Below, piece by piece: positions 17,565-25,531 of a stretch of 64,000 nucleotides of DNA. The position numbers and the translations under genes are program-made. The notes below the pieces were generated by a model. That model was not told the origin of the DNA and made no database searches. It saw nothing but the letters and a program-made list of their open reading frames with translations. The first letter of the stretch is position 1. Each line of letters begins with the position of its first letter. Where the stretch lies: NCBI RefSeq assembly GCF_030866805.1, contig NZ_CP133019.1, positions 2,852,001 to 2,916,000 on the forward strand, given 5' to 3'. The DNA is from Microbacterium terrisoli. GTDB taxonomy: Bacteria > Actinomycetota > Actinomycetes > Actinomycetales > Microbacteriaceae.

Positions 17565-18413
17565 TCAGGCGACCGCGTCGAGGGCGGCGACCGCTTCCGC
17601 GTCCAGCGTGAGGTCGGCGGCCTTGAGGTTGTCGGCGAGGTGGTCAGCGCGCGAGGTGCCGGGGATCGGCAGCGTCATCGGCGAGAGCTGCAGCAGCCAC
17701 GCCAGGGTCACCTGCGAGGTGCTGACACCCAGCCGCGCGGCGACGGCATCCACCGCTCCGGTGCTCGAGAAGAGCTTGCCCGAGTCCAGTGGGGCGTAGG
17801 GGATGAACGGGATGCCGTGGGCCGTGCAGTAATCGAGCACCTCTTGCGAGGCGCGGTCGGCGTTGTTGTAGCGATTCTGCACGCTGGCGACCGTGAAGTA
17901 GCGGCCCGCCTCTTCGATCTGCTCGACGGTCACCGCCGACAGGCCGATCGCACGCACCTTTCCTTCGCTCTGGAACTTCGCCAGCTCTCCGAACTGGTCG
18001 GCGCTGTCGACCTTGGGGTCGACACGGTGCAGCTGGAACAGGTCGATCGTGTCGAGTTTGAGCCGCCGCAGGCTCATCTCGAGCTGCTGGCGCAGGTACT
18101 CGGGCCGACCGACCGGCACCCACTTGTGCGGACCGGGCCGAACCTGCCCGGCCTTGGTCGCGATGTGCAGGCCCGCAGGATAGGGGTGCAGCGTCTCGGC
18201 GATGAGCCGCTCGCTGACCTCGGGGCCGTACGAATCGGCCGTGTCGATGAAGTCGACGCCCCACTCGACCGCCTTGCGCAGCACCTCGTGCGCCGCGTCG
18301 GGGTCGGCCGGCTCTCCCCACACTCCGGGGCCGGTGATGCGCATCGCCCCGAAACCGAGCCTCTTGACCGTGCCGACGTCTGTGATCGTGATCGCTTGTG
18401 CCACCGTTGCCAT
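17565..18413 (-). CDS. Aldo/keto reductase (YdjG/YdbC-like)
   Basis: A 282-residue NADP-dependent aldo/keto reductase. Catalytic residues are visible as Asp and Tyr in FIDTADSYGPE, Lys in HIATKAGQ and His in LFQLHRVD. The C-terminal cofactor motif LPIPGTSRADHLADN is intact. It differs from the other reductase at 11.9 kb and belongs to a separate AKR branch, so the two are not a recent duplication. Substrate unknown. It is divergent from the prolyl aminopeptidase gene with an 86-base gap. Confidence 0.9.
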   Translation of the reverse strand: MATVAQAITITDVGTVKRLGFGAMRITGPGVWGEPADPDAAHEVLRKAVEWGVDFIDTADSYGPEVSERLIAETLHPYPAGLHIATKAGQVRPGPHKWVPVGRPEYLRQQLEMSLRRLKLDTIDLFQLHRVDPKVDSADQFGELAKFQSEGKVRAIGLSAVTVEQIEEAGRYFTVASVQNRYNNADRASQEVLDYCTAHGIPFIPYAPLDSGKLFSSTGAVDAVAARLGVSTSQVTLAWLLQLSPMTLPIPGTSRADHLADNLKAADLTLDAEAVAALDAVA

Positions 18414-18499
18414 ACCCAGTGCAATCCGGTCGACGGCGCGGATATTCCGGTCCGGTGTGCGAACCCATACGCTCTCGGCGGGACGCTAGGCTCGCGTTC

Positions 18500-19456
18500 G
18501 TGCATCCGTCGATCGAGCCCCACGCCCACGGGTGGATCCGCCGCCCCGGCGGCGCCGAGATCTATTGGGAGCAATCGGGCGATCCCGAGGGTCGCCCGGC
18601 GCTCTACCTGCACGGCGGTCCGGGCGGAGGTCTCGGCCGCGGGGGCTACCGCCGGCTGTTCGACCCGACGGCGTTCCGCATCGTCGGCATCGAGCAGCGC
18701 GGCTGCGGGCGTAGTCGCCCGCTGGTGATCGATGACCTCGAGCATCTCGACGAGAACACGACGAGCGCGCTGATCGCCGACATCGAGGCGGTGCGCGAGC
18801 ACCTGGGCATCGAGCGCTGGCTGGTCTACGGCGTGTCGTGGGGGTCGACCCTGGCCCTCGCCTACGCGCTGGCCCATCCCGACCGGGTCACCGAGGTGAT
18901 CGTGGCCGCGGTGACCACGACCAGTCGCGAAGAGGTCGACTGGATCACCGAGACCGTCGGGGCCGTCTTCCCCGAGGCGTGGGAGCAGTTTGCGTCTGTG
19001 CGCCGAGCCGGCGAGCGCGTCGTCGAGGCGTACGCGCGACTGCTGCGCGATCCCGACCCGGAGACGCGCGCCCGCGCTGCGGACGGGTGGGATGCCTGGG
19101 AGTCGACGCACGTGTCACTGGACCCTCTGCACTCTGCGACGCCGTCCCCCACGCCGCTGCACGAGGACGCCGCCACCCGCGCGGTGTTCGCCACGCTGGT
19201 CACCCACTACTGGGCGCACGACGGATTCCTCGCGGGCCCCGATCGGATCCTGGACCGCGCGGGCGAGCTCGCGGGCATCCCCGGGGTACTCATCCACGGC
19301 CGGCACGACGTGAGCGGGCCTGCGGTCGCCGCCTGGCGTCTGCACCGGGCGTGGCCCGGCAGCCGATTGCACATCGTCGAGTCCGAGGGCCACGGTGGCC
19401 CCGAGATGATGGCCCTGGTCGCGCAGGCGGCCGATGACTTCGCGGGAGAACGATGA
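18500..19456 (+). CDS. pip: Prolyl aminopeptidase / alpha-beta hydrolase
   Basis: A 318-residue alpha/beta hydrolase of the proline iminopeptidase family, which removes N-terminal proline from peptides. HGGPGGG supplies the oxyanion hole, GIEQRGCGRSRP is a family hallmark and YGVSWGSTLALAYA carries the nucleophilic Ser. The catalytic Asp lies in GRHDVSGP and the His in ESEGHGG. The start is GTG at 18500, 7 nt behind the -10 box TAGGCT (18487-18492); the open frame further upstream lacks conserved sequence. The stop overlaps the ATG of the next gene (ATGA). Confidence 0.88.
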   Translation: MHPSIEPHAHGWIRRPGGAEIYWEQSGDPEGRPALYLHGGPGGGLGRGGYRRLFDPTAFRIVGIEQRGCGRSRPLVIDDLEHLDENTTSALIADIEAVREHLGIERWLVYGVSWGSTLALAYALAHPDRVTEVIVAAVTTTSREEVDWITETVGAVFPEAWEQFASVRRAGERVVEAYARLLRDPDPETRARAADGWDAWESTHVSLDPLHSATPSPTPLHEDAATRAVFATLVTHYWAHDGFLAGPDRILDRAGELAGIPGVLIHGRHDVSGPAVAAWRLHRAWPGSRLHIVESEGHGGPEMMALVAQAADDFAGER

Positions 19457-19977
19457 CCGCGCATCGCCACCCTGGGAAGCGCCTGGCCGCCTGGGTGATC
19501 GATTGGTGCCTCATCCTCGTGTGGGCCGGCATCCTGGCTGCCGTAGCGGTGCCGTTCTCCCTGACCGGCGACCTGCACGCACTGACGACCGTGTGGGGCA
19601 ATCTTCTCTCGGCGATCGTGCTCGTCGTGCCGGTCACGCTCGCTTTCGCCGGACTCGAGTCCAGTCGGCATGCGGCGACGATCGGCAAGCGGGCGCTTCA
19701 CCTGCGGGTGACAGACAGCGCCGGCGCCCGCATCGGATTCGCGCGAGCCCTCGGCCGCAATGCGCTGAAGATCGCGCTGCCGTGGCTGATCGGCCACTCC
19801 GCGGTCTATGAGATCGTCGCCACCTCGGTCCAAGCGCAGCCGCCGGCGTGGGTCTGGGTGCTCACCGCGGCCGCGTACCTGCTGCCGATCGCCTGGATCG
19901 TGTCGCTGTTCGTCGGTGCAGGCCGCACGCCGTACGACCGCGCCACGGGCACCGCGGTGCGCTCGATCAGCCGATGA
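19453..19977 (+). CDS. RDD-family membrane protein
   Basis: A 174-residue integral membrane protein with an RDD-type domain: the first helix has the family's basic/acidic motif GKRLAAWVIDWCLI, a second hydrophobic span follows at about 55-75, and a third at about 132-152. GKRALHLRVTDSAG between spans is also typical of RDD proteins. The function of most RDD proteins is unknown; some have been linked to ion transport. It is coupled to pip by ATGA overlap and its 3' end overlaps the convergent encapsulin gene by 11 bases. Confidence 0.85.
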   Translation: MTAHRHPGKRLAAWVIDWCLILVWAGILAAVAVPFSLTGDLHALTTVWGNLLSAIVLVVPVTLAFAGLESSRHAATIGKRALHLRVTDSAGARIGFARALGRNALKIALPWLIGHSAVYEIVATSVQAQPPAWVWVLTAAAYLLPIAWIVSLFVGAGRTPYDRATGTAVRSISR

Positions 19978-20761
19978 CGACGCTCGCCTCGGACGTGTTG
20001 ACCATGAACGCCAGCGACTCCTGCAGATACAGCGTCACGCTCTCCTCGTCGTGCGAGAGGTACCCGATCGAGACGTCCTGACCGAGCTGCAGCGTGTAGT
20101 CGCCGCCGCGCAGCGTCACCAGCAGCGCCCCGGTCAGGGCAGGTGCGAACACGATGCTCCCGCCGTCGCCGACGATGCGCTCGAGGTGTCCGATCACCGG
20201 GTAGCCGTGATCGACCGACTCGGTCGCGGCTGTGTACAGGTCGCTGGACAGCAGCAGCGCATAGGGGCCGGCGACCCCGGCGATGCGCAGCGCCGTCAGC
20301 GCGTGGGCCACGGCGGCCGGCATATCCTGCACGTCGGCGGGCAGGGCCACGTGCTCGTTCGAGCCGGCCGGCCCCATGCCGGTCATGCCGGCCGCACCCG
20401 CGAACACGATCCGATCCTCCGCGGTCGCCAGCTGCTCCGCGGCATCCTTCACCGGCTGCCAGTCCGAATCCTCCGCTCCCCGCTCCACGTCGTCGACGGC
20501 CGCACGGGTGACCGTGAACGGCACGCGCAGCTCCACCAGCGGCAGCACCTGGCGCCGCTGCGCCCGCACCCCGGCTGCGGGCGCATCGATGGGCAAGACG
20601 TGCCCGGTTCCCACGGCCGACAGCGTCGGACCCGCGGCATCCGGAACATCCACGACCCGACGCCCGGCGATGCGTGCACGGAAGGTGCGGTCCGCCTCTT
20701 CGGCGATCTGGTCCCAAGCCGCCTCCGAGATCGGCGCGAGTGCGCGATGCAGGTTGTCCAT
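19967..20761 (-). CDS. Encapsulin nanocompartment shell protein (family 1)
   Basis: A 264-residue protein of the encapsulin / linocin-M18 / CFP29 family, which self-assembles into an icosahedral HK97-fold shell around cargo enzymes. The N-terminus NLHRALAPISEAAWDQIAEEA, the RRVVDVPDAAGP strand, the VPFTVTRAAVDDVERGAEDSD E-loop region and the C-terminal DYTLQLGQDVSIGYLSHDEESVTLYLQESLAF are hallmarks. The length equals the usual family 1 size. Its ATG has AAGGG six bases upstream. It lies 16 bases after the Dyp-peroxidase gene, the commonest native cargo, so the two form a cargo-shell operon. Confidence 0.96.
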   Translation of the reverse strand: MDNLHRALAPISEAAWDQIAEEADRTFRARIAGRRVVDVPDAAGPTLSAVGTGHVLPIDAPAAGVRAQRRQVLPLVELRVPFTVTRAAVDDVERGAEDSDWQPVKDAAEQLATAEDRIVFAGAAGMTGMGPAGSNEHVALPADVQDMPAAVAHALTALRIAGVAGPYALLLSSDLYTAATESVDHGYPVIGHLERIVGDGGSIVFAPALTGALLVTLRGGDYTLQLGQDVSIGYLSHDEESVTLYLQESLAFMVNTSEASVVIG

Positions 20762-20777
20762 GTCGTGCCCTTCTGAA

Positions 20778-21809
20778 TCAGTGTGCTTTCAGCCCGCCGA
20801 TGTGCAGGCTGCCCTCTGGGGCGATGGATGCTTCGTCCTGAACGTTGCCGGACTCCTGGCTGCCGGATGCCCGGCTGTCCGCAGCGGCTCCCCAAGCCGG
20901 GTCGTCGAGCAAGTCGATCGTCGGCACGAAGTAGAGCGACCCGGTCAGCGCGGTGGAGAAATCGAGGATGCGGTCGTATGCCGCGGCGTCGGTGCCGAGG
21001 AACATGTTGCGCAGCATCTGCTCGGTCACCCGCACGTCGGCGGCGTAGCCGATGAAGTAGGTGCCGAACTCCCCCGCCGCGATGCTGCCGAACGGCATGT
21101 TGTCGCGCAGGATCTGCCGCTCGGTGCCGTCGGGGCCTTCGATCACGGTCAACGCGATGTGGGAGTTGTCGGGCTTGATGTCATCGGACATCTCGACGTC
21201 GTCGAGCTTGGTGCGACCGAACGCGCGCTCCTGCTCCTCGGCCGACAGCGCCGCCCAACCGGCCAGGTCGTGCACGTATTTCTGCACGATGACGTAGCTG
21301 CCACCCGCATAGGCGGGATCTTCGTCGCCGATGAGCACTGCCGCGGTGGCAGCATCCCCCTCGGGATTCTCGGTGCCGTCGACGAAGCCGAGCAGATCGC
21401 GCTCGTCGAAGTAGCGGAAGCCGTGCACCTCGTCGACCACCCTCACCGCCGAGCCCAGCCGGTCGGTGATCAGTCGCGCCAACTCGAAGCACACGTCCAG
21501 CTGCGCCGCCCGCAGGTGCACGAGCAGGTCGCCGGGCGTGGCCGGGGCCGCATGCCGCGGGCCGCGCAGCGGAACGAACGGGTGCAGGAGGGCGGGCCGG
21601 GGCCGGTCGAACAGCCGGTCCCACGCGTCGGCGCCGATCCCGACGACGCAGTTCAGCCCGTCTTCGCCGCGGCGGAACGACACCGATCGTGACAGCCCCG
21701 AGATCTCGGTGAGCGCGTCGCGCACCCGCGCATGGCCACCCGGAGCGATGGTGAGCACGAGGAATATCGCGGCCCGGGCGGGCGGGGCCACGATCTGCTG
21801 GGTCACCAT
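20778..21809 (-). CDS. Dyp-type peroxidase with encapsulin-targeting tail
   Basis: A 343-residue heme peroxidase of the dye-decolorising family. The GxxDG motif is present as GFVDGTENP with the distal Asp; the proximal His is in DNSHIALTVIEG; RQILRDNMPFGS and GTYFIGYAADVRVTEQMLRNMF complete the heme pocket. After the catalytic core (ending near 300) comes a flexible Gly/Ser/Glu linker and the terminal peptide GSLHIGGLKAH. This closely matches the cargo-loading peptides (SLGIGSLK-type) that dock Dyp peroxidases inside encapsulins. The shell gene follows directly. The pair probably serves oxidative-stress defence, although the native substrate is unknown. Confidence 0.95.
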   Translation of the reverse strand: MVTQQIVAPPARAAIFLVLTIAPGGHARVRDALTEISGLSRSVSFRRGEDGLNCVVGIGADAWDRLFDRPRPALLHPFVPLRGPRHAAPATPGDLLVHLRAAQLDVCFELARLITDRLGSAVRVVDEVHGFRYFDERDLLGFVDGTENPEGDAATAAVLIGDEDPAYAGGSYVIVQKYVHDLAGWAALSAEEQERAFGRTKLDDVEMSDDIKPDNSHIALTVIEGPDGTERQILRDNMPFGSIAAGEFGTYFIGYAADVRVTEQMLRNMFLGTDAAAYDRILDFSTALTGSLYFVPTIDLLDDPAWGAAADSRASGSQESGNVQDEASIAPEGSLHIGGLKAH

Positions 21810-21871
21810 GATTCGATCTCACCACTCCGTGCGAGGCTCGGCAAATGCGCACCCGTGCACGACGGGGGGCG

Positions 21872-22183
21872 CTAGTGGATGATCGTCAGCATCATCTTCG
21901 ACGGTTCGAGCGCCCGCACCGAATGGGGAATGCGCGCATCCAGGTGCAGCAGACCGCCGGGCACCAGCTCTTTCGTGACGTCCTCGGCCGTGAACTCCAG
22001 GCGCCCTTCGAGTGCCTGGACCAGAATCGGGCCGGGTGCGCTGTGCTCGGTCAGCTCAGCGCCGGTGTCGAAGGCGAAGACGACGACCCGTGCCCCGTCT
22101 GCCGACAGCGCCAGCTGCGCCGTACGCTGGCCCGGCTCGACGGCCACGAGTGCATCCACATTCTCAAGAGCGGTCATTCCCAT
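21872..22183 (-). CDS. Cupin-domain protein
   Basis: A 103-residue single cupin domain. RVVVFAFDTGAELTEHSAPGPILVQALEGRLEF matches cupin motif 1, with partial loss of the usual His-x-His metal pair (EHSAPG). VPGGLLHLDARIPHSVRALEPS matches motif 2. Such proteins are widespread in actinobacteria without a fixed function. The frame is open further upstream, but ATG at 22183 has a clear GGAGG 8 bases away and starts the domain. It lies upstream of the Dyp-encapsulin pair in the same direction, 62 bases away, so a shared transcript is possible. Confidence 0.8.
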   Translation of the reverse strand: MGMTALENVDALVAVEPGQRTAQLALSADGARVVVFAFDTGAELTEHSAPGPILVQALEGRLEFTAEDVTKELVPGGLLHLDARIPHSVRALEPSKMMLTIIH

Positions 22184-22269
22184 GTGTCCATCCTCCCGTC
22201 GATTCGACGCGTCGGGCGCGGATCGGTGGCCCAGATCGCCGGGCGCGGATCGCGCGTGTGCTCTGCCGA

Positions 22270-23172
22270 TCACGGCGCCGGCACGCGCATGAGCCGCGCA
22301 CCGTTGCGCCACAGCACCGCCCGCATCCAGTCGTCGCCGAACCCGAGGTCGGCCAGCACCCTGATCTGGTGCGCGTACGGGTAGGGGATGTTCGGAAAAT
22401 CCGTGCCCAGCACGATCTTGTCAGGCAGGCGCTGCCAGCGCGCGAGCACCGCATCCGGAACCGGCGCGAGGGCACGCGCATAATCGGTGCAGACCATGGT
22501 CGTATCCAGGCACACCCCGGCGTACTGCTCGACGAGGTCGGTGAACGCCGCGTACTCGGGCATGCCACCGTGCGCGATGATCAGGCTCAGGTCGGGATGC
22601 CGCCGCAAGAGCGCCGCGATCGGCTCCGGGCCGGTGTGCCTGCCGCGGTGCGGACCGGAGCCGCAGTGGACGACCGCCGGCACCCGCGCGCGTTCGAGCG
22701 CCGACCACGCGCCGTCGAGGATCGGATCGTCCGGGGCGAACTCCCCCACCTGCACGTGGATCTTGAAGATCCGCGCACCGTACGCCAGGGCGGCCTCGGT
22801 ATCGGCGGTGGCGGACGGCTCGGCGTAGAACGTGCCCGACGGCACGGCCTGCGGGTGGGCGTCGGCGAAGTCGTGCGAGTAGGCGTTCAGCCACGCGGCC
22901 ATGCCCGGGCGGTGGGCGTAGTTCAGGGTCGGATAGGCGATCACGCCCAGCCGCTCGAGGGTCGCGACGCGCTCGGGTTCTGCGGTGCGGTAGGCGATGC
23001 CCCACGACGCACGGCCGTCATCGTCGCCGATCCGATCGAAGAACGCCCAGACCTTGTCGAGCACGTTCTGCGGCATGAAATGCACGTGCACGTCGGCGAT
23101 GCCCGGCACATCGAGGGCGCGAAGGTACGCGGGGATCGCGGCGTCATCGAGCGGCCCCGGGGTGGTCTGCAT
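22270..23172 (-). CDS. Amidohydrolase family (COG2159-type) metal-dependent hydrolase
   Basis: A 300-residue TIM-barrel hydrolase of the amidohydrolase-2 family. Metal and catalytic residues are visible as the His pair in ADVHVHFMP, the His in PAVVHCGSG, the His in LIIAHGGMPEY and the Asp in VLGTDFPN. Relatives include decarboxylases and lactonases acting on aromatic or cyclic acids; the substrate here is unknown. The ATG at 23172 lies 6 nt behind TAATGT (23179-23184, minus strand), a leaderless arrangement. Confidence 0.88.
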   Translation of the reverse strand: MQTTPGPLDDAAIPAYLRALDVPGIADVHVHFMPQNVLDKVWAFFDRIGDDDGRASWGIAYRTAEPERVATLERLGVIAYPTLNYAHRPGMAAWLNAYSHDFADAHPQAVPSGTFYAEPSATADTEAALAYGARIFKIHVQVGEFAPDDPILDGAWSALERARVPAVVHCGSGPHRGRHTGPEPIAALLRRHPDLSLIIAHGGMPEYAAFTDLVEQYAGVCLDTTMVCTDYARALAPVPDAVLARWQRLPDKIVLGTDFPNIPYPYAHQIRVLADLGFGDDWMRAVLWRNGARLMRVPAP

Positions 23173-23255
23173 GTCTCCACATTAGGCAGATCCTCCCCGG
23201 GGCGCGTTCGGCGGGCCCGCCGCGGCGACAGTCGGCCGGCCAGCAGGTCGGCCGG

Positions 23256-23957
23256 TCAGTCCTGATGCCCCGAGCCGGGACCGTAGGCGAGGGCGACATC
23301 CTGCGCCGTGCCCCAGCCGGCGCCGGCGGGACCGTCCTGCGGCCAGCCGTCGGGAACGTCCTGCCACTCCTCGCGGCGTCCGTACGGCAGGATGTCGATC
23401 ATCGGGAACGTGTGGGTGAGGATCTCGGTGCCGCGCCCGTTCGTGTGCCACGTGCGGTAGACGTCGTCGCCGTCGCGCAGGAACACGTTCACGGCGAAGC
23501 CGCCGCCGTCGGCGGGAGCATCCATGTCGGCGCCGAACGTGCTGCCGTACGTCGAATACCACTGCATGCGATTGCCGGTCTTGTCGCGGTACGCCAGCGC
23601 CTCGCCGATCTCGCCCTGCGTGACCACGACGAACCGCGCGTCGTAGTTGTCCAAGAACTCGAGCCGCGTGTACTGAGCAGTGAACCCCGTGCACCCGCCG
23701 CACTGCCATTCGGCACCGGCCTCCCACATGTGGTGGTAGGTGATCAGCTGCGACCTGCCCTCGAAGATGTCGGCCAGGCGCACCGGACCGTCCTCCCCCT
23801 CGAGCACATAGTCGGGAAGCTTGACCATCGGCAGCCGCCGGCGCTGGGCGGCGATCGCGTCGAGCTCGCGCGTGGCGGCCTTCTCGCGCACGCGCAGGGC
23901 GGCAAGCTGGGCACGCCAGGTCTCGGTGTCGACGACGGGAGGCAATGCAGTGGCCAT
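23256..23957 (-). CDS. DUF899 family thioredoxin-like protein
   Basis: A 233-residue protein of the DUF899 family, distantly related to thioredoxin-like folds: TWRAQLAALRVREKAATRELD N-terminal helix, LPMVKLPDYVLEGEDG, QLITYHHMWEAGAEWQCGGCTGF with a CGGC-type cysteine pair, and the conserved tail WHTNGRGTEILTHTFPMIDILPYGRREEWQD. The biochemical role is not established. ATG at 23957 is chosen over upstream alternatives because GGAGG lies 6-7 bases before it. It is divergent from the tetR gene and shares with it a 41-bp palindromic operator, so it is probably a target of that repressor. Confidence 0.88.
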   Translation of the reverse strand: MATALPPVVDTETWRAQLAALRVREKAATRELDAIAAQRRRLPMVKLPDYVLEGEDGPVRLADIFEGRSQLITYHHMWEAGAEWQCGGCTGFTAQYTRLEFLDNYDARFVVVTQGEIGEALAYRDKTGNRMQWYSTYGSTFGADMDAPADGGGFAVNVFLRDGDDVYRTWHTNGRGTEILTHTFPMIDILPYGRREEWQDVPDGWPQDGPAGAGWGTAQDVALAYGPGSGHQD

Positions 23958-23973
23958 GAGGTCCTCCAAAATC

Positions 23974-24014
23974 ATGTTGACGACGTTCACATGGTATGTT
24001 GACAGCGTACACAT
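23974..24014. promoter_or_regulatory. Palindromic operator between DUF899 and tetR
   Basis: Two 19-bp arms, ATGTTGACGACGTTCACAT (23974-23992) and ATGTTGACAGCGTACACAT (23996-24014), match as an inverted repeat at 13 of 19 positions around the 3-base centre GGT. The plus strand contains TTCACA and TACACA 16 bases apart, a likely promoter of the tetR gene, overlapped by the palindrome. The same spacing and core recur at 17281-17323. Confidence 0.65.
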
Positions 24015-24047
24015 TTCGCGGCGCGGGTCAAGAGTCAAGGGGGATGG

Positions 24048-24692
24048 ATGCCGGAGCCAGTGAGTGATCACTATCACCACGGAAATCTGCGTGAGGCACT
24101 CATCGATGCCGCGCTCGAGCTGGCCCGCACGGGCGGCGAGAACGCGCTGACGCTGAGGGATGCCACACGGCAGGTGGGTGTCTCAGCGAGCGCCGCCTAC
24201 CGGCACTTCTCCGACCGCGACGCGCTGGCCACCGCGGTCAGCGAACGGATCCGCGACGCGATGGCCGAGCGCATGAGCGCGTTCGAGCCGGATGCTGCGA
24301 CCGGCCGCGACCGGCTGCGCGCGGTGGGTCTCGGCTACATCGCCTTCGCCCGGGAAGAGCCCGGCTGGTTCGAGACCGCGTTCGCGACGATCACGGCCCT
24401 CCCCGCAGCATCCACTGCCGCAGCGTCTGCGCCTCCCACCCCCTTGCCCTCACCACTGATCGCCCTCACCGCTGCGCTGGACGCCCTGGTCGTCGATGGC
24501 GATCTCTCGGCCGAAGACCGCATCGGTGCCGAGTGGCCGTGCTGGTCGGCCGTGCACGGATTCGCGCGCCTGTGGTTGCGCGGGCCTCTGCGGCAGCTGC
24601 CCGAGGCAACCGTGCAGTCGGCCGCCGAACGCACCGTCGACACAGCGATCGCGGGGCTGCTCGCACTTGCCGGTCCGGTCCCCGTCCGCTGA
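24048..24692 (+). CDS. TetR-family transcriptional repressor
   Basis: A 214-residue TetR regulator. The N-terminal HTH domain has REALIDAALELARTGGENALTLRDATRQVGVSASAAYRHFSDRDAL (about 15-60), with recognition helix VSASAAYRHF. The C-terminal ligand domain is of the WHG type (WPCWSAVHGFARLWLRGPL near 162-181). The ATG has a purine-rich GGGGGATGG upstream. It probably represses its own promoter and the divergent DUF899 gene through the palindrome at 23974-24014, and by operator similarity the small gene at 17 kb. The inducer is unknown. Confidence 0.9.
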   Translation: MPEPVSDHYHHGNLREALIDAALELARTGGENALTLRDATRQVGVSASAAYRHFSDRDALATAVSERIRDAMAERMSAFEPDAATGRDRLRAVGLGYIAFAREEPGWFETAFATITALPAASTAAASAPPTPLPSPLIALTAALDALVVDGDLSAEDRIGAEWPCWSAVHGFARLWLRGPLRQLPEATVQSAAERTVDTAIAGLLALAGPVPVR

Positions 24693-24715
24693 GCGCACCC
24701 CGGCACGGAGCGACC

Positions 24716-25486
24716 ATGACATCGAACACCGCGCGAGAGATCGCGCCCGGCATCACCGTCTTCACGAGCCGTCGGATGCTGACCAACTCGACGGTGCTCG
24801 CAGACCGGACCCACGCGCTGCTGGTCGATCCGGGCTGGCAGCCTGACGAGCTCGAGCACATCGCCGACGAGCTGGACGCCCGCGACCTGACCGTCATCGG
24901 CGGTTTCAGCACCCACGCGCATCACGATCACCTGCTGTGGCACCCGCGCTGGGCCGCAGCCCCACGGTGGGCCTCGCCGCGCACGGCAGAACTCGCGCGC
25001 ACGGAACGAGACGGGTTGGTCGACGCGCTCGGCGCAGGCTTTCCGCCCGACCTCGTCGAGCTGATGGGGCGGATAGGTGCAGTGACCGACGTGCTGCCCG
25101 ACGACTCCATCCCTGCGGGGTTCGAGATCGAGCTGATCGTGCACGACGGCCACGCGCCCGGGCACACCGCCCTGTGGCTGCCCCGTCAGCGGGTGCTGAT
25201 CGCCGGCGACATGCTCAGCGACATCGAGCTGCCGCTGCCGTTCTTTCCCGACGACCTCGCGTCTTACCTCGCGGCGCTCGATGTGCTCGCCCCGTTCGCG
25301 GCGCAGGCTGAGCTCGTCATCCCCGGTCACGGCACCGTCGGCACCGATGCCCGCCGGCGACTGAACGCCGATCGTCGCTACCTCGACGATGTGGTCCGCA
25401 CGGGAGATTCGACCGATCCCCGCATCCGCAACGACGGCATGGCCGACATGCACGAGCACCTGCAGCAGCTCGTCGGAGCGCGCTGA
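24716..25486 (+). CDS. Metallo-beta-lactamase-fold hydrolase
   Basis: A 256-residue MBL-fold protein. The metal-binding motif appears as STHAHHDHLLWH (HxHxDH), followed by DGHAPGHTALWL, GDMLSDIELP and the C-terminal VIPGHGTVG, which together supply the expected Zn ligands. Function within this broad superfamily cannot be assigned; lactonase, thioesterase and glyoxalase II-like roles are all possible. The frame extends upstream through the end of tetR, but ATG at 24716 with GGAG 6 bases before it starts at the domain. It follows tetR by 23 bases, so cotranscription is likely. Its stop lies in the first copy of a 25-bp tandem duplication. Confidence 0.85.
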   Translation: MTSNTAREIAPGITVFTSRRMLTNSTVLADRTHALLVDPGWQPDELEHIADELDARDLTVIGGFSTHAHHDHLLWHPRWAAAPRWASPRTAELARTERDGLVDALGAGFPPDLVELMGRIGAVTDVLPDDSIPAGFEIELIVHDGHAPGHTALWLPRQRVLIAGDMLSDIELPLPFFPDDLASYLAALDVLAPFAAQAELVIPGHGTVGTDARRRLNADRRYLDDVVRTGDSTDPRIRNDGMADMHEHLQQLVGAR

Positions 25487-25531
25487 GCTCACTCCGGCGG
25501 GCGGGTGCTGAGCTCACTCCGGCGGGCGGGT
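25482..25531. repeat. Perfect 25-bp tandem duplication at convergent gene ends
   Basis: Two identical 25-bp copies (25482-25506, 25507-25531; GCTGAGCTCACTCCGGCGGG plus five bases). The first carries the TGA of the MBL gene and the second carries, on the other strand, the stop of the FUSC gene. Each copy contains a stop for either direction. Confidence 0.85.

Noticed and set aside
21872..23172. Cupin and amidohydrolase as certain encapsulin cargo.
   Set aside because: Neither ends in a loading peptide like that of the Dyp peroxidase; only proximity supports the idea.
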